64,000 nt of DNA from Dokdonella sp. (GCA_023228465.1 JALOBC010000008.1:42479-106478); one strand, 5' to 3'; counted from the first letter of the stretch, positions 48,653 to 60,818 are shown. Program-made: numbers and translations. The notes: generated by a model from the sequence alone, not told the origin.

Positions 48653-50563
48653 ATGAATCTGCGTCTGCTGTCGCTTGCCACCGCGATCCTTATCGCCGCA
48701 CCGACGGCCGTTGCCAGCGAGACAGTGCGCACGCCCGACGCCGCCTCCGCGCATGCCTTCGTCGCGGACCTCAATACCCAGCTCGAGGCGCGCTATGTCG
48801 AGCCGACGGCCGCCGAGTGGGTGGCCGAGACCTACATCACGGACGACACCCAGATGCTCACTTCGCGCGCCAACGAGCGCTGGCTGAAGTGGCTCTCCGG
48901 CGAGATCGACGCTGCGCGCGCCTTCGACCAGGTGGCGGACATCGATCCGCAGGACCGGCGGGCACTGGAGCAGCTCAAGCTGCAGACCGCCATGCCGGCG
49001 CCGAAGGACCCGGCCCACCTGACCGAACTGACGCAGATTGCGGCGCGCCTGACCGCAGCCTACGGCGGCGGCAAGTATTGCAAGGATCCGGCCGATGCCA
49101 GCACCTGCCGCAACCTCGATCAGCTTTCCGCCATCCTGGCCAGGGACCGCGACTGGGACCACGATCTGGACGCCTGGGCCGGCTGGCAGCAGGTCGGGCG
49201 CGGCATGTTGAAGGACTACCAGCGCTTCGTCGAACTGCTCAATGAGGGCGCACGCGATCTTGGCTACGCCAATGTCGGCGTGATGTGGCGCTCGGGCTAT
49301 GACATGCCACCGGCCGACTTCGTCAAGGAAACCGATCGCCTCTGGCATCAGGTCAAACCCCTTTACGACGACCTGCAGTGCTATACGCGCAACAGACTGG
49401 CCGCGAAGTACGCGGGGCGCATGCCCGATGATGGCACCATTCCCGCGCACATCACCGGCAACATGTGGGCGCAGGACTGGTCGGCGCTGTATCCGCTGCT
49501 GGAACCCTATCCCGGCGTGGGCAACCTGGACGTGGATGCCCGCCTGCGCGCAGCGCGCGAGGCGCTGGGCACCCGGGAACGCCACGCCCTGGGCGGCGCG
49601 CCGACTCCGCTGGACATCGCCGGCGCCGAGCGGCGCGCCGATCACGACAATGCCGTGGCCATGGTGCGACGTGCCGAGGACTTCTACACCTCGCTCGGCT
49701 TTCCCGCGCTGCCGGCCTCGTTCTACGAAAAATCCATGCTGCTGCGCCCACGCGACCGCGATGCGCTCTGTCATGCGAGCGCGTGGCCGATGGCGCTGGG
49801 CAGCACCGACATGCGCATCAAGATGTGCATCGGCGCCACCGAGGAAGACCAGTACACCATCTATCACGAGATGGGTCACATCTACTATTTCCTCGCCTAC
49901 AAGGATCTGTGGCCGATCTTCCAGAATGGCGCCAACGACGGCTTCCACGAGGCCATCGGTGACACCATCCGCCTCAACATCACGCCGGCCTACCTGGCCA
50001 GGATCGGGCTCGCCGGAAAGGCGGGCAATGACGACAAGGCGGTGTTGAACGCCCAGATGAAGCTGGCACTGGAGAAAGTGGCCTTCCTGCCGTTTGGCCT
50101 GCTCATCGACAAGTGGCGCTGGGGCGTGTTCGATGGCTCGATCGCAGCGGGCGACTACAACGACGCGTGGCTGAAGCTGCGCCGCGAATACCAGGGCCTG
50201 TCCGCGCCAATCGCCCCGCAGCCGGGCGACTTCCAGCCAGGTGCGAAGAACCACGTGCCCACCAACGTGCCCTACATGCGCTATTTCCTTGCCGACATTC
50301 TCCAGTTCCAGTTCTATCGTGCCTTGTGCGAAACGGCGGGACACAAGGGTGCGCTGGCGGATTGCTCGATCTACGGCAACAAGGCTGCCGGCAAGAAATT
50401 CTGGAAGATGCTGGAGGCAGGCGCCAGCCGACCCTGGCAGCAGACCCTCGAGGAGCTCACCGGCCAGGACGACATGGACGCCAGTGCCATCCTCGACTAC
50501 TTCGCCCCGCTGCATGCCTGGCTGAAGGAACAAAACCAGGGCAAGCCGTGCGGCTGGCACTGA
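48653..50563 (+). CDS. M2-family peptidase (angiotensin-converting-enzyme-like dipeptidyl carboxypeptidase)
   Basis: 636 residues with a signal peptide (LSLATAILIAAPTAVAS), so periplasmic or secreted; start at 48653 after GGGGAG. Zinc motif HEMGH at 405-409 with the third ligand in DGFHEAIGDT, exactly the ACE arrangement (HEMGH-x23-E). Surrounding ACE-like blocks include YTIYHEMGHIYYFLAYKDL and YDMPPADF. Removes C-terminal dipeptides from peptides in characterised homologues. Single domain; no operon partner. Confidence 0.92.
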   Translation: MNLRLLSLATAILIAAPTAVASETVRTPDAASAHAFVADLNTQLEARYVEPTAAEWVAETYITDDTQMLTSRANERWLKWLSGEIDAARAFDQVADIDPQDRRALEQLKLQTAMPAPKDPAHLTELTQIAARLTAAYGGGKYCKDPADASTCRNLDQLSAILARDRDWDHDLDAWAGWQQVGRGMLKDYQRFVELLNEGARDLGYANVGVMWRSGYDMPPADFVKETDRLWHQVKPLYDDLQCYTRNRLAAKYAGRMPDDGTIPAHITGNMWAQDWSALYPLLEPYPGVGNLDVDARLRAAREALGTRERHALGGAPTPLDIAGAERRADHDNAVAMVRRAEDFYTSLGFPALPASFYEKSMLLRPRDRDALCHASAWPMALGSTDMRIKMCIGATEEDQYTIYHEMGHIYYFLAYKDLWPIFQNGANDGFHEAIGDTIRLNITPAYLARIGLAGKAGNDDKAVLNAQMKLALEKVAFLPFGLLIDKWRWGVFDGSIAAGDYNDAWLKLRREYQGLSAPIAPQPGDFQPGAKNHVPTNVPYMRYFLADILQFQFYRALCETAGHKGALADCSIYGNKAAGKKFWKMLEAGASRPWQQTLEELTGQDDMDASAILDYFAPLHAWLKEQNQGKPCGWH

Positions 50564-50696
50564 GCCTGGAATCGACAAGGGCGCAGCGGGCGTGCGCTGA
50601 GCACCGCACCGCGCTTGCCTGGTTCGCGCGCCGGCCGCACCCGACCCATCCCGATTTGCTGATCCCCATTCCCCTTCGCCAACTCCGGTCCTGAAA

Positions 50697-50951
50697 ATGC
50701 AACGCTGGCTCAAGCTTCCCGACGGTCGCATCATCGATGCCAACCGCGTCGCCTACATCGGCAAGGTGGAAACCTTCGTCCGCATCGACGAGAACGGCAT
50801 CGATCTGGGCACCGGCTACGCGGTGTACATCGGCACCGATTTCCCGCGCGAAACGCAGATCAGCGTCACCGGCGGCAAGGACGAGGTCCTGGCCGTGCTG
50901 CGTGCCCTGCTCGGCCCCGCAGCGGCCGCCGCAGCGCCGGACAAGACCTGA
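50697..50951 (+). CDS. Small conserved hypothetical protein
   Basis: 84 residues, soluble, no signal peptide. It begins MQRWLKLPDGRIIDANRVAYIG and has a beta-rich start plus a C-terminal helix (KDEVLAVLRALLG) and Ala-rich tail. The pattern resembles small proteins of unknown function with a PH-like or Tudor-like fold; I cannot assign it. Coding is supported by codon bias and a defined frame in a stretch without opposing genes. Preceded by a C-rich repeat remnant (50651-50674). Confidence 0.65.
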   Translation: MQRWLKLPDGRIIDANRVAYIGKVETFVRIDENGIDLGTGYAVYIGTDFPRETQISVTGGKDEVLAVLRALLGPAAAAAAPDKT

Positions 50952-51402
50952 GGCCGCAGCGCGCGGCACGGCCGGGCGCAGGTGTGCGCTCGCTGCGCCT
51001 TGCGTGCGCCCGTCGAAAGCTTGTCGCGTTCTTCCCGGGAGCCGATCCGCGCAGCGTCAAACGTAGCGTCGATCCGTTTCTGCGAAGGGCGCCTGCGCGC
51101 CGAAGGCCGCGGACCGGGGCTGCGCGGATAGCGCGTCGCCTCGTTCCGATCCTGCCGGAGCCGTCGCCACTGGCGTTGCCGGGGTGCCGACCAGCGATCC
51201 CGCGAATGCGTCCCGGCAACGGCCGGCCGCGCGACGGGTGATCCTCGCGTGAACGGCGCACGCGCAGCGGCACGGGCCGGATCGGCTGCAGGGTATGATG
51301 GGTGAGGCGTGGCGCGGAGCCTGCATCAGGCTGCGACGCGGCCTGGCCGCTGCGTGCGGCTGCGCTCCGCGACGCCCGCTCTCGGCAGGAGATTCCCCGT
51401 AC
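50952..51402. other. Intergenic region with candidate -10 for hsp20
   Basis: 451 bp without a supported gene; frames here are short with no ribosome site. TATGAT (51294-51299), 104 bp before the hsp20 ATG, is a good -10, but the -35 region is weak and no sigma-32 consensus is visible. No repeat family member was found. Confidence 0.5.
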
Positions 51403-51804
51403 ATGAAACGCCAAGACGATGCACCGGAATGGATGTGGGCCAATGCGCTGGCTGCGCTGGATCGGGCCGAACGCGTGCACCGGCAACTGTTTCGCCCGCC
51501 GGCGGGCCAGGGTCGCAGTTGGGAACCACCGGTGGACGTGCTGGAGAGTCCACATGAGGTGTTGATCTACGTGGCCCTGCCAGGCGTCGCCGCGCGCGAC
51601 GTGCATACCGCGATCGAAGGCGGCACCTTGACGGTGAGTGGTCGTCGCCCACCGCCAAGCGAACTGGGTTCATCCATCATCCACCGCCTGGAACTGCCCC
51701 GCGGCCGCTTCGAGCGGCGCATCCGCCTGCCGCCAGGCCAGTACGCCGGAGTCAGCATCGGCACCGAGCGTGGTTGCCTGGTCATCCGCCTGCAAAAGCG
51801 CTGA
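51403..51804 (+). CDS. Hsp20/alpha-crystallin small heat shock protein
   Basis: 133 residues from the ATG at 51403, after CAGGAGA. Alpha-crystallin domain from about residue 45 (EPPVDVLESPHEVLIYVALPG) to FERRIRLPPGQY and GCLVIRLQKR. ATP-independent holdase. Nine bp before lon, so chaperone and protease are probably produced together. It lacks an IxI tail after the domain. Confidence 0.88.
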   Translation: MKRQDDAPEWMWANALAALDRAERVHRQLFRPPAGQGRSWEPPVDVLESPHEVLIYVALPGVAARDVHTAIEGGTLTVSGRRPPPSELGSSIIHRLELPRGRFERRIRLPPGQYAGVSIGTERGCLVIRLQKR

Positions 51805-51813
51805 GGTCGCCCC

Positions 51814-54306
<2,493 letters not shown>

Positions 54307-54315
54307 GCCCGGCGG

Positions 54316-54783
54316 CTAGCCCGCCGCGCCGTGGCTGCGCAGCGACAGCGCGATGCCGACGCAGGCACTCAGGAACACGACGCCGAGGACCACCCGGTAA
54401 GCCGCGGCCCAGCCAGCGTGGCGGCTGTGGCGCACGCCCAGCAGGAATCCGGCCAGGGCCAGCGCAAAGACCAGCGTGGCCAGCGTGACCAGTCGGGGCT
54501 GCCCCAGCAGCGTACCGGCGATCACGCCGGCGTTGCCGAGATTGAACAGCAGCCACTGACCCCAGAACAGGCCAGCTGCGGGTGGCACCTGCGCCAGCCA
54601 GGCCTGGCCCGCGCCGAGGATGACCTGCATCAGGCCGACGACCAGCACCAGGTAGCCCACCAGCCACATCAGCTGCCGGCTGGGCGCGTTGGCGCAGGCC
54701 GCGGAAATGCCGCCGCCCGCAAGCACGGCGGCAACGCCGAACAGGGCAAACGGCATGCCCGCGGCAAGCCGCCGCTTCAGCAT
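54316..54783 (-). CDS. Small integral membrane protein of unknown function
   Basis: 155 residues with about five hydrophobic helices ([95 protein letters not shown]). No known motif. Its start overlaps the end of lipA by 7 bp, so it is probably translated from the lipA transcript. Convergent with lon across 9 bp. Confidence 0.7.
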   Translation of the reverse strand: MLKRRLAAGMPFALFGVAAVLAGGGISAACANAPSRQLMWLVGYLVLVVGLMQVILGAGQAWLAQVPPAAGLFWGQWLLFNLGNAGVIAGTLLGQPRLVTLATLVFALALAGFLLGVRHSRHAGWAAAYRVVLGVVFLSACVGIALSLRSHGAAG

Positions 54784-55811
54784 CGCATCGAGGCGCTTTC
54801 GCGGATGCCTTCCGCGATCGCCGGGTCGAGCCCGACGTTGTTCCGTTCCAGCACGCGCTCGGCACGATAACTGGAACGCACCAGCGGCCCGGCGACCACT
54901 TCGAGGAAGCCCATGGCCAGCGCCATCTCGCGGTATTCCTCGAACTGCCCCGGGGTCACGAAGCGCTCCACCGGCAGGTGGTGCTTCGTCGGCCGCATGT
55001 ACTGGCCCATGGTCACCACGTCCACGTCGGCCGCGCGGATGTCGGCCAGGGTACGTTCGATCTCGGCATCGGTTTCACCCAGGCCCAGCATCAGGCTGGT
55101 CTTGGTCACCGTCCGTGGCGCGTGCCGCTTGGCGAACTTCAGGATGCCGAGCGTCTGCGCATAGCCCGCGCGCGGGTCGCGCACCGGATGGGTCAGGCGC
55201 TCCACCGTCTCGATATTCTGCGCATAGGTCGCAAGGCCGGCTTCCAGCACCTTGGCGACATCGTGGTGGCGGCCGGCGAAATCGGGTGTCAGCGCTTCCA
55301 CCGCGGTCTGCGGCGTGCGCGCATGGATGGCGCGGATGCAGGCCGCATAATGGCCGGCACCGCCATCGGCAAGATCATCACGATCGACCGAGGTCAGCAC
55401 CACGTACTTCAGGCCCATCAAGGCCACCGCGTCGGCCACGTTGGCCGGCTCCATGGGATCGAGCCAGCCCTGCGGGTTGCCGGTCGAGACCGAGCAGAAC
55501 TTGCACGCGCGCGTGCATACCGAGCCCATCAGCATCAAGGTGGCCGTACCGCGGCCCCAGCACTCGGCGATGTTCGGGCATTTTGATTCCGCGCACACCG
55601 TGGAAAGCCGGTGGCTCTGCACGATATTGCGGATTTCCTCGTATTTGGCCCCGGCCGGCAGGCGGATGCGCAGCCACGGCGGCTTGCGCTCGGCATCGGG
55701 AATACGCGACAACGCGTTCGGGCGGATGCCGTCCTTGACCGCACGCGTGCCTTGGGGACTGATGAACTTGCTGCCCGGCAACGGGCGCGGATGATCGGCG
55801 GTTTCACTCAT
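54777..55811 (-). CDS. lipA: Lipoyl synthase LipA
   Basis: 344 residues from the ATG at 55811; an upstream in-frame ATG at 55856 is less likely. Radical SAM enzyme inserting two sulfurs into octanoyl groups. Auxiliary cluster [12 protein letters not shown] (Cx4Cx5C), radical-SAM CTRACKFC (Cx3Cx2C) and C-terminal RSSYRAERV are intact. lipB is not adjacent, unlike in many gammaproteobacteria. Confidence 0.96.
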   Translation of the reverse strand: MSETADHPRPLPGSKFISPQGTRAVKDGIRPNALSRIPDAERKPPWLRIRLPAGAKYEEIRNIVQSHRLSTVCAESKCPNIAECWGRGTATLMLMGSVCTRACKFCSVSTGNPQGWLDPMEPANVADAVALMGLKYVVLTSVDRDDLADGGAGHYAACIRAIHARTPQTAVEALTPDFAGRHHDVAKVLEAGLATYAQNIETVERLTHPVRDPRAGYAQTLGILKFAKRHAPRTVTKTSLMLGLGETDAEIERTLADIRAADVDVVTMGQYMRPTKHHLPVERFVTPGQFEEYREMALAMGFLEVVAGPLVRSSYRAERVLERNNVGLDPAIAEGIRESASMRC

Positions 55812-55975
55812 GGATGGGCTGCAGAAGGGTGTGGAAATGATTCTCTGGCCGCGCATTGTAGCCGGGCGCAGGTCAATCGATGCCGCCAGGTGGCCCCAGG
55901 CAGGACCTGGCCGGCAATCTCATCCACTGCGACGCGCATGACGCAGACTTCGCCTTGCCACTCAGGGAGACGCTG

Positions 55976-56563
55976 ATGATCGAACACGACCGGCTGGCCG
56001 CCGCACTGGCCATGGCGCATGCCGCCCACCAGACGCAGAAGCGCAAGGGCACCTCCATTCCGTATATCTCGCACCCGATGGCGGTGGCCGCGCTGGTGCT
56101 GGAATTCGGTGGCAGCGAGGACCAGGCCATTGCCGCGCTGCTGCACGACACCATCGAGGATGGCGGCGAAGCCTATGCCGAGCGCATCGGTGAAGCATTC
56201 GGGCCGCACGTGCTGGCGATGGTGCGCGCGTGTACCGACGGGACGGCCGAGTCCAAGGCGGCGGCCGTGACCATGGACGCGAAACGTGCCGACTGGCAGG
56301 CGCGCAAGGACGCCTATCTCGCGCACCTCGAGGCCATGCCGTCGAAGTCACCGGCCCTGCTGGTCTCGGCCTGCGACAAGCTGCACAACGCGCACGCCGT
56401 GCTGGAAGACTTCCAGCGGGTCGGCGAGCGCGTCTTCGAGCGCTTCACCGGTGGCCGCGAGGGCACCCTGTGGTACTACGCCGAGGTGGCCCGCCTGTTC
56501 GCGGAAAAGGGCGTGGCGCCCGCAGCGCGCCTCAGCGCCGTGGTGGCGGCGCTGCAGCGATAG
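55976..56563 (+). CDS. HD-domain phosphohydrolase (SpoT/MESH1-like)
   Basis: 195 residues from the ATG at 55976, after AGGGAG. Metal ligands H33 (YISHPMAVA), H57-D58 (LLHDTIEDGG) with E61/D62, and a later Asp in SACDKLHNA, matching the HD hydrolase domain of RelA/SpoT and small alarmone hydrolases. No synthetase domain. Could hydrolyse (p)ppGpp or another nucleotide; activity is inferred from family. Confidence 0.82.
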   Translation: MIEHDRLAAALAMAHAAHQTQKRKGTSIPYISHPMAVAALVLEFGGSEDQAIAALLHDTIEDGGEAYAERIGEAFGPHVLAMVRACTDGTAESKAAAVTMDAKRADWQARKDAYLAHLEAMPSKSPALLVSACDKLHNAHAVLEDFQRVGERVFERFTGGREGTLWYYAEVARLFAEKGVAPAARLSAVVAALQR

Positions 56564-56656
56564 CCGCACCCGTCCTCCTGCGAAGCGGGCCGTGCCGGCG
56601 CTGCACCGGGGCCCGCGTGCAGGGATAATCCGCGTTTGCCTTGCACCCGCCCACCG

Positions 56657-57784
56657 ATGTCGACCTCCCACCGCGCGCACGGACTCGCCGGCGACCACAC
56701 CGCGCCCGACTGGCCGCCCCTGGCAACCGCGGAGGTCGCGGCGCTGCTCGCCGCATTCCCGGAGGGCGGCACGCTGCGCGAAGTGCGCTGGCACAGTCCG
56801 CGGCCACTGTCGGCGGCGGCGCTGGTGGAAACCGATCGCGGCCTGCGCTTCATCAAGCGCCACCACCAGCGCGTGCGCACGGTGCACGCCCTGGGCGAGG
56901 AACACCAGTTCGTTGCGCACCTGCGCGCGCGCGCGCTGCCCACGCCCGACCTGTTGCGCGACCGGGACGGCCGGACGGCCATCGGCCGCGGCGACTGGAC
57001 CTACGAGATCCAGCAGCCGGCGCAAGGCATCGATCTCTACCGCGAGCGCATGTCCTGGCAGCCGCCGTTCGCACCCGGGCATGCACACGCCGCGGGTCGC
57101 ATGCTGGCGCGGCTGCACGCGGCGGCGGACGATTACCGCGCACCGCAGCGCAGCACCCACATCCTCGTCGCGCGCAGCGAGGTGCTGGCGGCGGCCGATC
57201 CGGTGTCGGCGCTGCAGGCGCAGCTCGCCACTCGACCCGGACTCGCCGCTTACCTGGCTGGCCGCGCGTGGCAGCGCGAGCTCGGCGCCGCGCTGGCGCC
57301 CTGGCATGCCCGCGTGCAGCCGCATCTGGCCGCCCAGCCTGCGCTCTGGACGCATGGCGACTGGCACGTATCGAACCTGTTCTGGAGCGGCGCCGATGCC
57401 ACGGCCCGCGTTGCCAGCGTGCTCGATTTCGGCCTCGCGGCGCGCAACTTCGCCCTCTTCGACCTCGCCACCGCAATCGAGCGCAATGCCATCGCCTGGC
57501 TCGACCTGGACGGCGAGGGCGCCCGCCCCGATATCGCCCTGGCGCTGATCCAGGGCTACCGCGAACACGCCGCGCTGCCGGGCGAGGCGCTGGCCGTCCT
57601 CGCCGACCTGCTGCCCCTGGTGCACATCGATTTCGCCTTGTCGGAAGTGGAGTACTTCCACGCCATCACCGGTTCGCGGGTGAACGCCGATGTGGCCTGG
57701 GAGACCTTCCTGCTCGGCCATGCGGCGTGGTTCCGCACGCATGCGGGCGCGAGCTTCCTCTCGACGATCCGCGATCAGCCCTGA
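56657..57784 (+). CDS. APH-family phosphotransferase
   Basis: 375 residues from the ATG at 56657. Kinase-like fold with Brenner motif HGDWHVSNLFW and metal-binding VLDFGLAARNFALFDLATA; N-lobe ATP contacts near FIKRHHQRVR. Resembles homoserine-kinase-II or aminoglycoside-phosphotransferase-type enzymes; the substrate cannot be told. It ends 114 bp before the TPP riboswitch, and no functional link to thiamine is evident. Confidence 0.82.
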   Translation: MSTSHRAHGLAGDHTAPDWPPLATAEVAALLAAFPEGGTLREVRWHSPRPLSAAALVETDRGLRFIKRHHQRVRTVHALGEEHQFVAHLRARALPTPDLLRDRDGRTAIGRGDWTYEIQQPAQGIDLYRERMSWQPPFAPGHAHAAGRMLARLHAAADDYRAPQRSTHILVARSEVLAAADPVSALQAQLATRPGLAAYLAGRAWQRELGAALAPWHARVQPHLAAQPALWTHGDWHVSNLFWSGADATARVASVLDFGLAARNFALFDLATAIERNAIAWLDLDGEGARPDIALALIQGYREHAALPGEALAVLADLLPLVHIDFALSEVEYFHAITGSRVNADVAWETFLLGHAAWFRTHAGASFLSTIRDQP

Positions 57785-57897
57785 ACAGATGCGACGGCCG
57801 CAGGTCGGGGCCACGTCCACGACGGCGAGCCTTGCCCCGGTCTGGATAGCAGGGCAACAGCAGCACGTCAGGGGTCATTTGTGGTCAAATAGACGCA

Positions 57898-57981
57898 CAG
57901 AAGCGGGGGTGCCCGGCAACACCGGGCTGAGAGAGTCCCTTGGAACCTGATCCGGTTAATGCCGGCGTAGGGAGCTTGCTG
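57898..57981 (+). ncRNA. TPP (thiamine pyrophosphate) riboswitch, THI-box
   Basis: Canonical THI element: GGGGTGCCC, a CCCGG-CAACA-CCGGG hairpin, CTGAGAGAGTCCC, then ACCTGATCCGGTTAATGCC and GGCGTAGGGA. The closing stem is AAGC (57901-57904) with GCTT (57974-57977), extended by CAG/CTG around one bulged G. TPP binding should lower expression of the receptor 66 bp downstream. Confidence 0.95.
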
Positions 57982-58009
57982 ATGCTGCGGACCACCGGCC
58001 CGCGGCATC
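57981..58009 (+). promoter_or_regulatory. Hairpin immediately after the TPP aptamer (candidate expression platform)
   Basis: GATGCTGCGG (57981-57990) pairs with CCGCGGCATC (58000-58009) with one G-U pair. Its 5' arm abuts the 3' strand of the aptamer's closing stem. No U-tract follows, so a classic intrinsic terminator is unlikely; Rho- or translation-level control is possible. Confidence 0.45.
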
Positions 58010-58047
58010 CCGTCGCTTCGTCCGCACTCCCTTGACGAACGACGATC

Positions 58048-60234
58048 ATGCCGATTTTCCGCACTTTCCTCCTGCTTGCACTGCTTGCAACGCCACTGTC
58101 CGCCCGCGCGGCCGATGCCGCCGCCGATCCGCCCGACAAGACCGCGAAGACCGAGCTCGCCCCGGTCGAGGTGAAGGGGCAACGCCTGGAGGGCTACCAC
58201 GCCGACGCCTCGCAGCTGGACAGCTTCGGCAGCTTCGGCGCAGCGCCGATCGGCGATACGCCGGCCGCGATCAGTGTCATCACGCGCGAGATGATCGAGG
58301 ACCTGCAGCCGCGTTCGCTGAGCGAGCTCGGCCACGCGGATGCCGCCGTGGGCGACAACTATGCTCCGGTCGGCTACTACCAGAACCTTGCCATCCGCGG
58401 CTTTCCGCTGGATCTGGCTACCGGCTATCGCATGAACGGCCTGACCATCACCGGCGAGCAGCCGCTGGCGCTGGAGGACAAGCAGCGCGTGGAGATCCTG
58501 AAGGGCCTCGGTGGCCTGGAAGCGGGCATCGTCTCGCCGGGCGGGCTGGTCAACTTCGTCAGCAAGCGTCCCGCCGACGTCGGCCAGGCCACGCTCGGCA
58601 CCGATTCGTACGGTTCCCGCTATTTCGCGGCGGACCTTGGCCGCTGGCTGACGCCGGAGTTCGGCCTGCGCATGAATGTCGCCCATGAAGACATCCACTC
58701 CTGGGTCGAGCACGCCGATGGCCGGCGCAACTTCGCCGCCCTGGCCGCCGACTGGAAGCTGACCGATGCGGGCGTGCTGCGCTTCGATGGCAACTGGCAA
58801 GGCACGTCGCAGCGCTCCGTATCGGGCTACCAGCTCCTCGGCGGCAACGCGCTCCCGCCGCATCCCAGCCGCACGCGCATGCTGGGCTTCCAGCCCTGGC
58901 AGCGGCCGACCGACATCGACGCGCGCAACGCGATGCTGCGTTTCGAGCAGCGCCTCGGCGACTGGAACCTCCAGCTCGCCGCCAGTCACAGCCGCTCGCG
59001 CATCGACGACAGCGTCGCCTTCGCCTATGGCTGCTTCTACACGCCCGAATGCGAGGATGGCAGCTACCCGGGCTGGTACTTCGCGCCGAACGGCGACTAT
59101 GACATCTACGATTTCCGCAGCCCGGATGACACCCGCACCAACGACGAGGTCCGCGCGGTGCTGAACGGGGGTTTCAGCACCGGATCGCTGGAACACGAGC
59201 TCAGCGTCGGCGCCAGCGACTTCCGCCGCACCATGGACAGCCGCGGCTGGGTGTACGACTACGTCGGCAGCAGCAACATCGACGTCATCGACATCCCGGT
59301 GTTCGCGCCCTCGCCGACGCAGCCCGGGCCACTGCAGCGGCGCCTGACCAGCTGGCAGCGCGCGGTGTTTGCCCTGGACCGCGTGCATCTTGGCGAGCAC
59401 TGGCAGGTGCTGGCCGGCGCGCGGCGCCTGGAGCTCGACGAGCGCGCCTTCGGTGACGAAGGCGAAGTCGTGCGCGACACGCGCCTGTCCCGGACCCTGC
59501 CGCAGGCGGCACTGATGTGGCAGCCCGATGCGCGCTGGACCACCTACGCGAGCTACAGCGAAAGCCTCTCGCTCGGCGCCGAAGCGCCCTACTGGACCAG
59601 CAACGGCGGCGAGCTGATGGGCCCGCGCGTCGCGCGCCAGATGGAGCTGGGCACCAAGTTCGACTGGAACGGCCAGCTCAATCTGGGCGCCGCGCTCTAC
59701 CGCATCCGCCAGCCCTGGCAGTTTGCACGCCCGGACGCCACGCCCGAGGGCTTTACCTTTGTCGAGCAGGGCCAGGAGGAACGGGAGGGCCTCGAACTCA
59801 GCGCCGCGGGCCAGCTGGCCGAATCGCTGCGCGTGTTCGGCAGCCTGAACTGGATCCGCGCACGCGCGACCGGCTCGGGCGTACCGGCCTATGAAGGCCA
59901 CCAGATGGGCAACGTGCCGCAGCTGCGTACCGCGCTGTTCCTCGACTGGCGCCTGCCGGTCGCGCCCGACCTCGCGCTGCTCGCCGGCTGGCGCCACGCG
60001 GGCAGCAATGTGGCCACGCCCGACGGCGTGACGCGCGTGCCGTCCTACGACGTGTTCGACCTCGGCCTGCGCTACACCACGCGCTGGAACGGCCAGGCAC
60101 TGGTGTGGCGCCTCGCCATCGACAACGTGACCGACCGCTTCTACTGGCGCGACACGGGCTCCACGCTCGGCGACAGCTATCTCTTCCCCGGCACGCCGCG
60201 ACTGGCGCGCCTCAGCCTCGACTGGTCGTTCTGA
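58048..60234 (+). CDS. TonB-dependent outer-membrane receptor, TPP-riboswitch controlled (probable thiamine uptake)
   Basis: 728 residues. Signal peptide (FLLLALLATPLSARA), plug domain (DTPAAISVITREMIEDLQPR, NLAIRGFPLD, RVEILKGLGGLEAG, GGLVNFVSKRP) and a 22-strand-type barrel ending in Phe, as required for BamA recognition. By sequence it resembles FhuA/FpvA-type siderophore receptors, but the TPP riboswitch and the following PnuC-type gene point to thiamine or a thiamine compound as substrate. Stop is 5 bp before the transporter gene. Confidence 0.92.
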   Translation: MPIFRTFLLLALLATPLSARAADAAADPPDKTAKTELAPVEVKGQRLEGYHADASQLDSFGSFGAAPIGDTPAAISVITREMIEDLQPRSLSELGHADAAVGDNYAPVGYYQNLAIRGFPLDLATGYRMNGLTITGEQPLALEDKQRVEILKGLGGLEAGIVSPGGLVNFVSKRPADVGQATLGTDSYGSRYFAADLGRWLTPEFGLRMNVAHEDIHSWVEHADGRRNFAALAADWKLTDAGVLRFDGNWQGTSQRSVSGYQLLGGNALPPHPSRTRMLGFQPWQRPTDIDARNAMLRFEQRLGDWNLQLAASHSRSRIDDSVAFAYGCFYTPECEDGSYPGWYFAPNGDYDIYDFRSPDDTRTNDEVRAVLNGGFSTGSLEHELSVGASDFRRTMDSRGWVYDYVGSSNIDVIDIPVFAPSPTQPGPLQRRLTSWQRAVFALDRVHLGEHWQVLAGARRLELDERAFGDEGEVVRDTRLSRTLPQAALMWQPDARWTTYASYSESLSLGAEAPYWTSNGGELMGPRVARQMELGTKFDWNGQLNLGAALYRIRQPWQFARPDATPEGFTFVEQGQEEREGLELSAAGQLAESLRVFGSLNWIRARATGSGVPAYEGHQMGNVPQLRTALFLDWRLPVAPDLALLAGWRHAGSNVATPDGVTRVPSYDVFDLGLRYTTRWNGQALVWRLAIDNVTDRFYWRDTGSTLGDSYLFPGTPRLARLSLDWSF

Positions 60235-60239
60235 CTCCC

Positions 60240-60818
60240 ATGCCCTGGTTCGAGCTTGCCGCCGCCCTGGTCAGCGCGCTTGGCGTGTGGCTGATGGCCA
60301 GGCGCCGGCCCTGGGCGTGGCCGGTCGGCCTGGTCTCGGTGCTCGCCTACGGCGTGGTGTTCATCGACGCGCGGCTCTATTCCGATGCGCTGCTGCAGGG
60401 CGCCTTCGGCGTGATGATCCTGTATGGCTGGTGGGGCTGGCTGCATCATCTGGAAGACGACGGGCGGGTCCTCCCGGTGCCGCTGGCACGCGCACCGGCG
60501 CTGCGGGACGTCGCGCTGGGCGCCCTCGGGGCGCTGGCGCTGGGCGCCTTCATGCACTACCGCACCGACGCCGCGCTGCCCTGGCTCGACGCCGCGCTGG
60601 CCGCCTTCAGCCTGGTCGCGCAGTGGTGGCAGGCGCGGCGCCACACCGCGAGCTGGTGGCTGTGGATCATCGTGGATGTGATCTATGTGGGCATGTACGC
60701 CTACAAGGATCTCTTCGTCACGGCGGTGCTGTACGTCGGCTTCATCGCGCTGGCGGTGGCCGGGCTGCGCGGCTGGCAACGCGCGTTCCGGGAGGCCGCT
60801 ACCCACCGGAGTGGCTGA
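60240..60818 (+). CDS. pnuT: PnuC/PnuT-family vitamin transporter (probable thiamine)
   Basis: 192 residues with about seven membrane helices. PnuC signatures: RRRPWAWPVGLVSVLAYGVV, YSDALLQGAFGVMILYGWWGW and SWWLWIIVDVIYVGMYAYKDL with the conserved W-x3-D-x6-Y region. PnuC transporters move nicotinamide riboside; the PnuT subgroup is linked to TPP riboswitches. Operon with the receptor supports thiamine. Energy-independent uptake with trapping by phosphorylation is known for the family; no thiamine kinase gene is adjacent. Confidence 0.85.
   Translation: MPWFELAAALVSALGVWLMARRRPWAWPVGLVSVLAYGVVFIDARLYSDALLQGAFGVMILYGWWGWLHHLEDDGRVLPVPLARAPALRDVALGALGALALGAFMHYRTDAALPWLDAALAAFSLVAQWWQARRHTASWWLWIIVDVIYVGMYAYKDLFVTAVLYVGFIALAVAGLRGWQRAFREAATHRSG

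Noticed and set aside
48617-50743. 708-codon minus-strand frame opposite the M2 peptidase
   Set aside because: Shadow; the plus strand has a signal peptide and the full HEMGH active site.
56657-57784. APH-type phosphotransferase considered as a thiamine kinase linked to the TPP riboswitch
   Set aside because: It lies upstream of the riboswitch, not under it, and shows no specific ThiK feature.
57868-59997. 709-codon minus-strand frame opposite the TonB receptor
   Set aside because: It would also run antisense through a canonical TPP riboswitch; composition typical of shadows.
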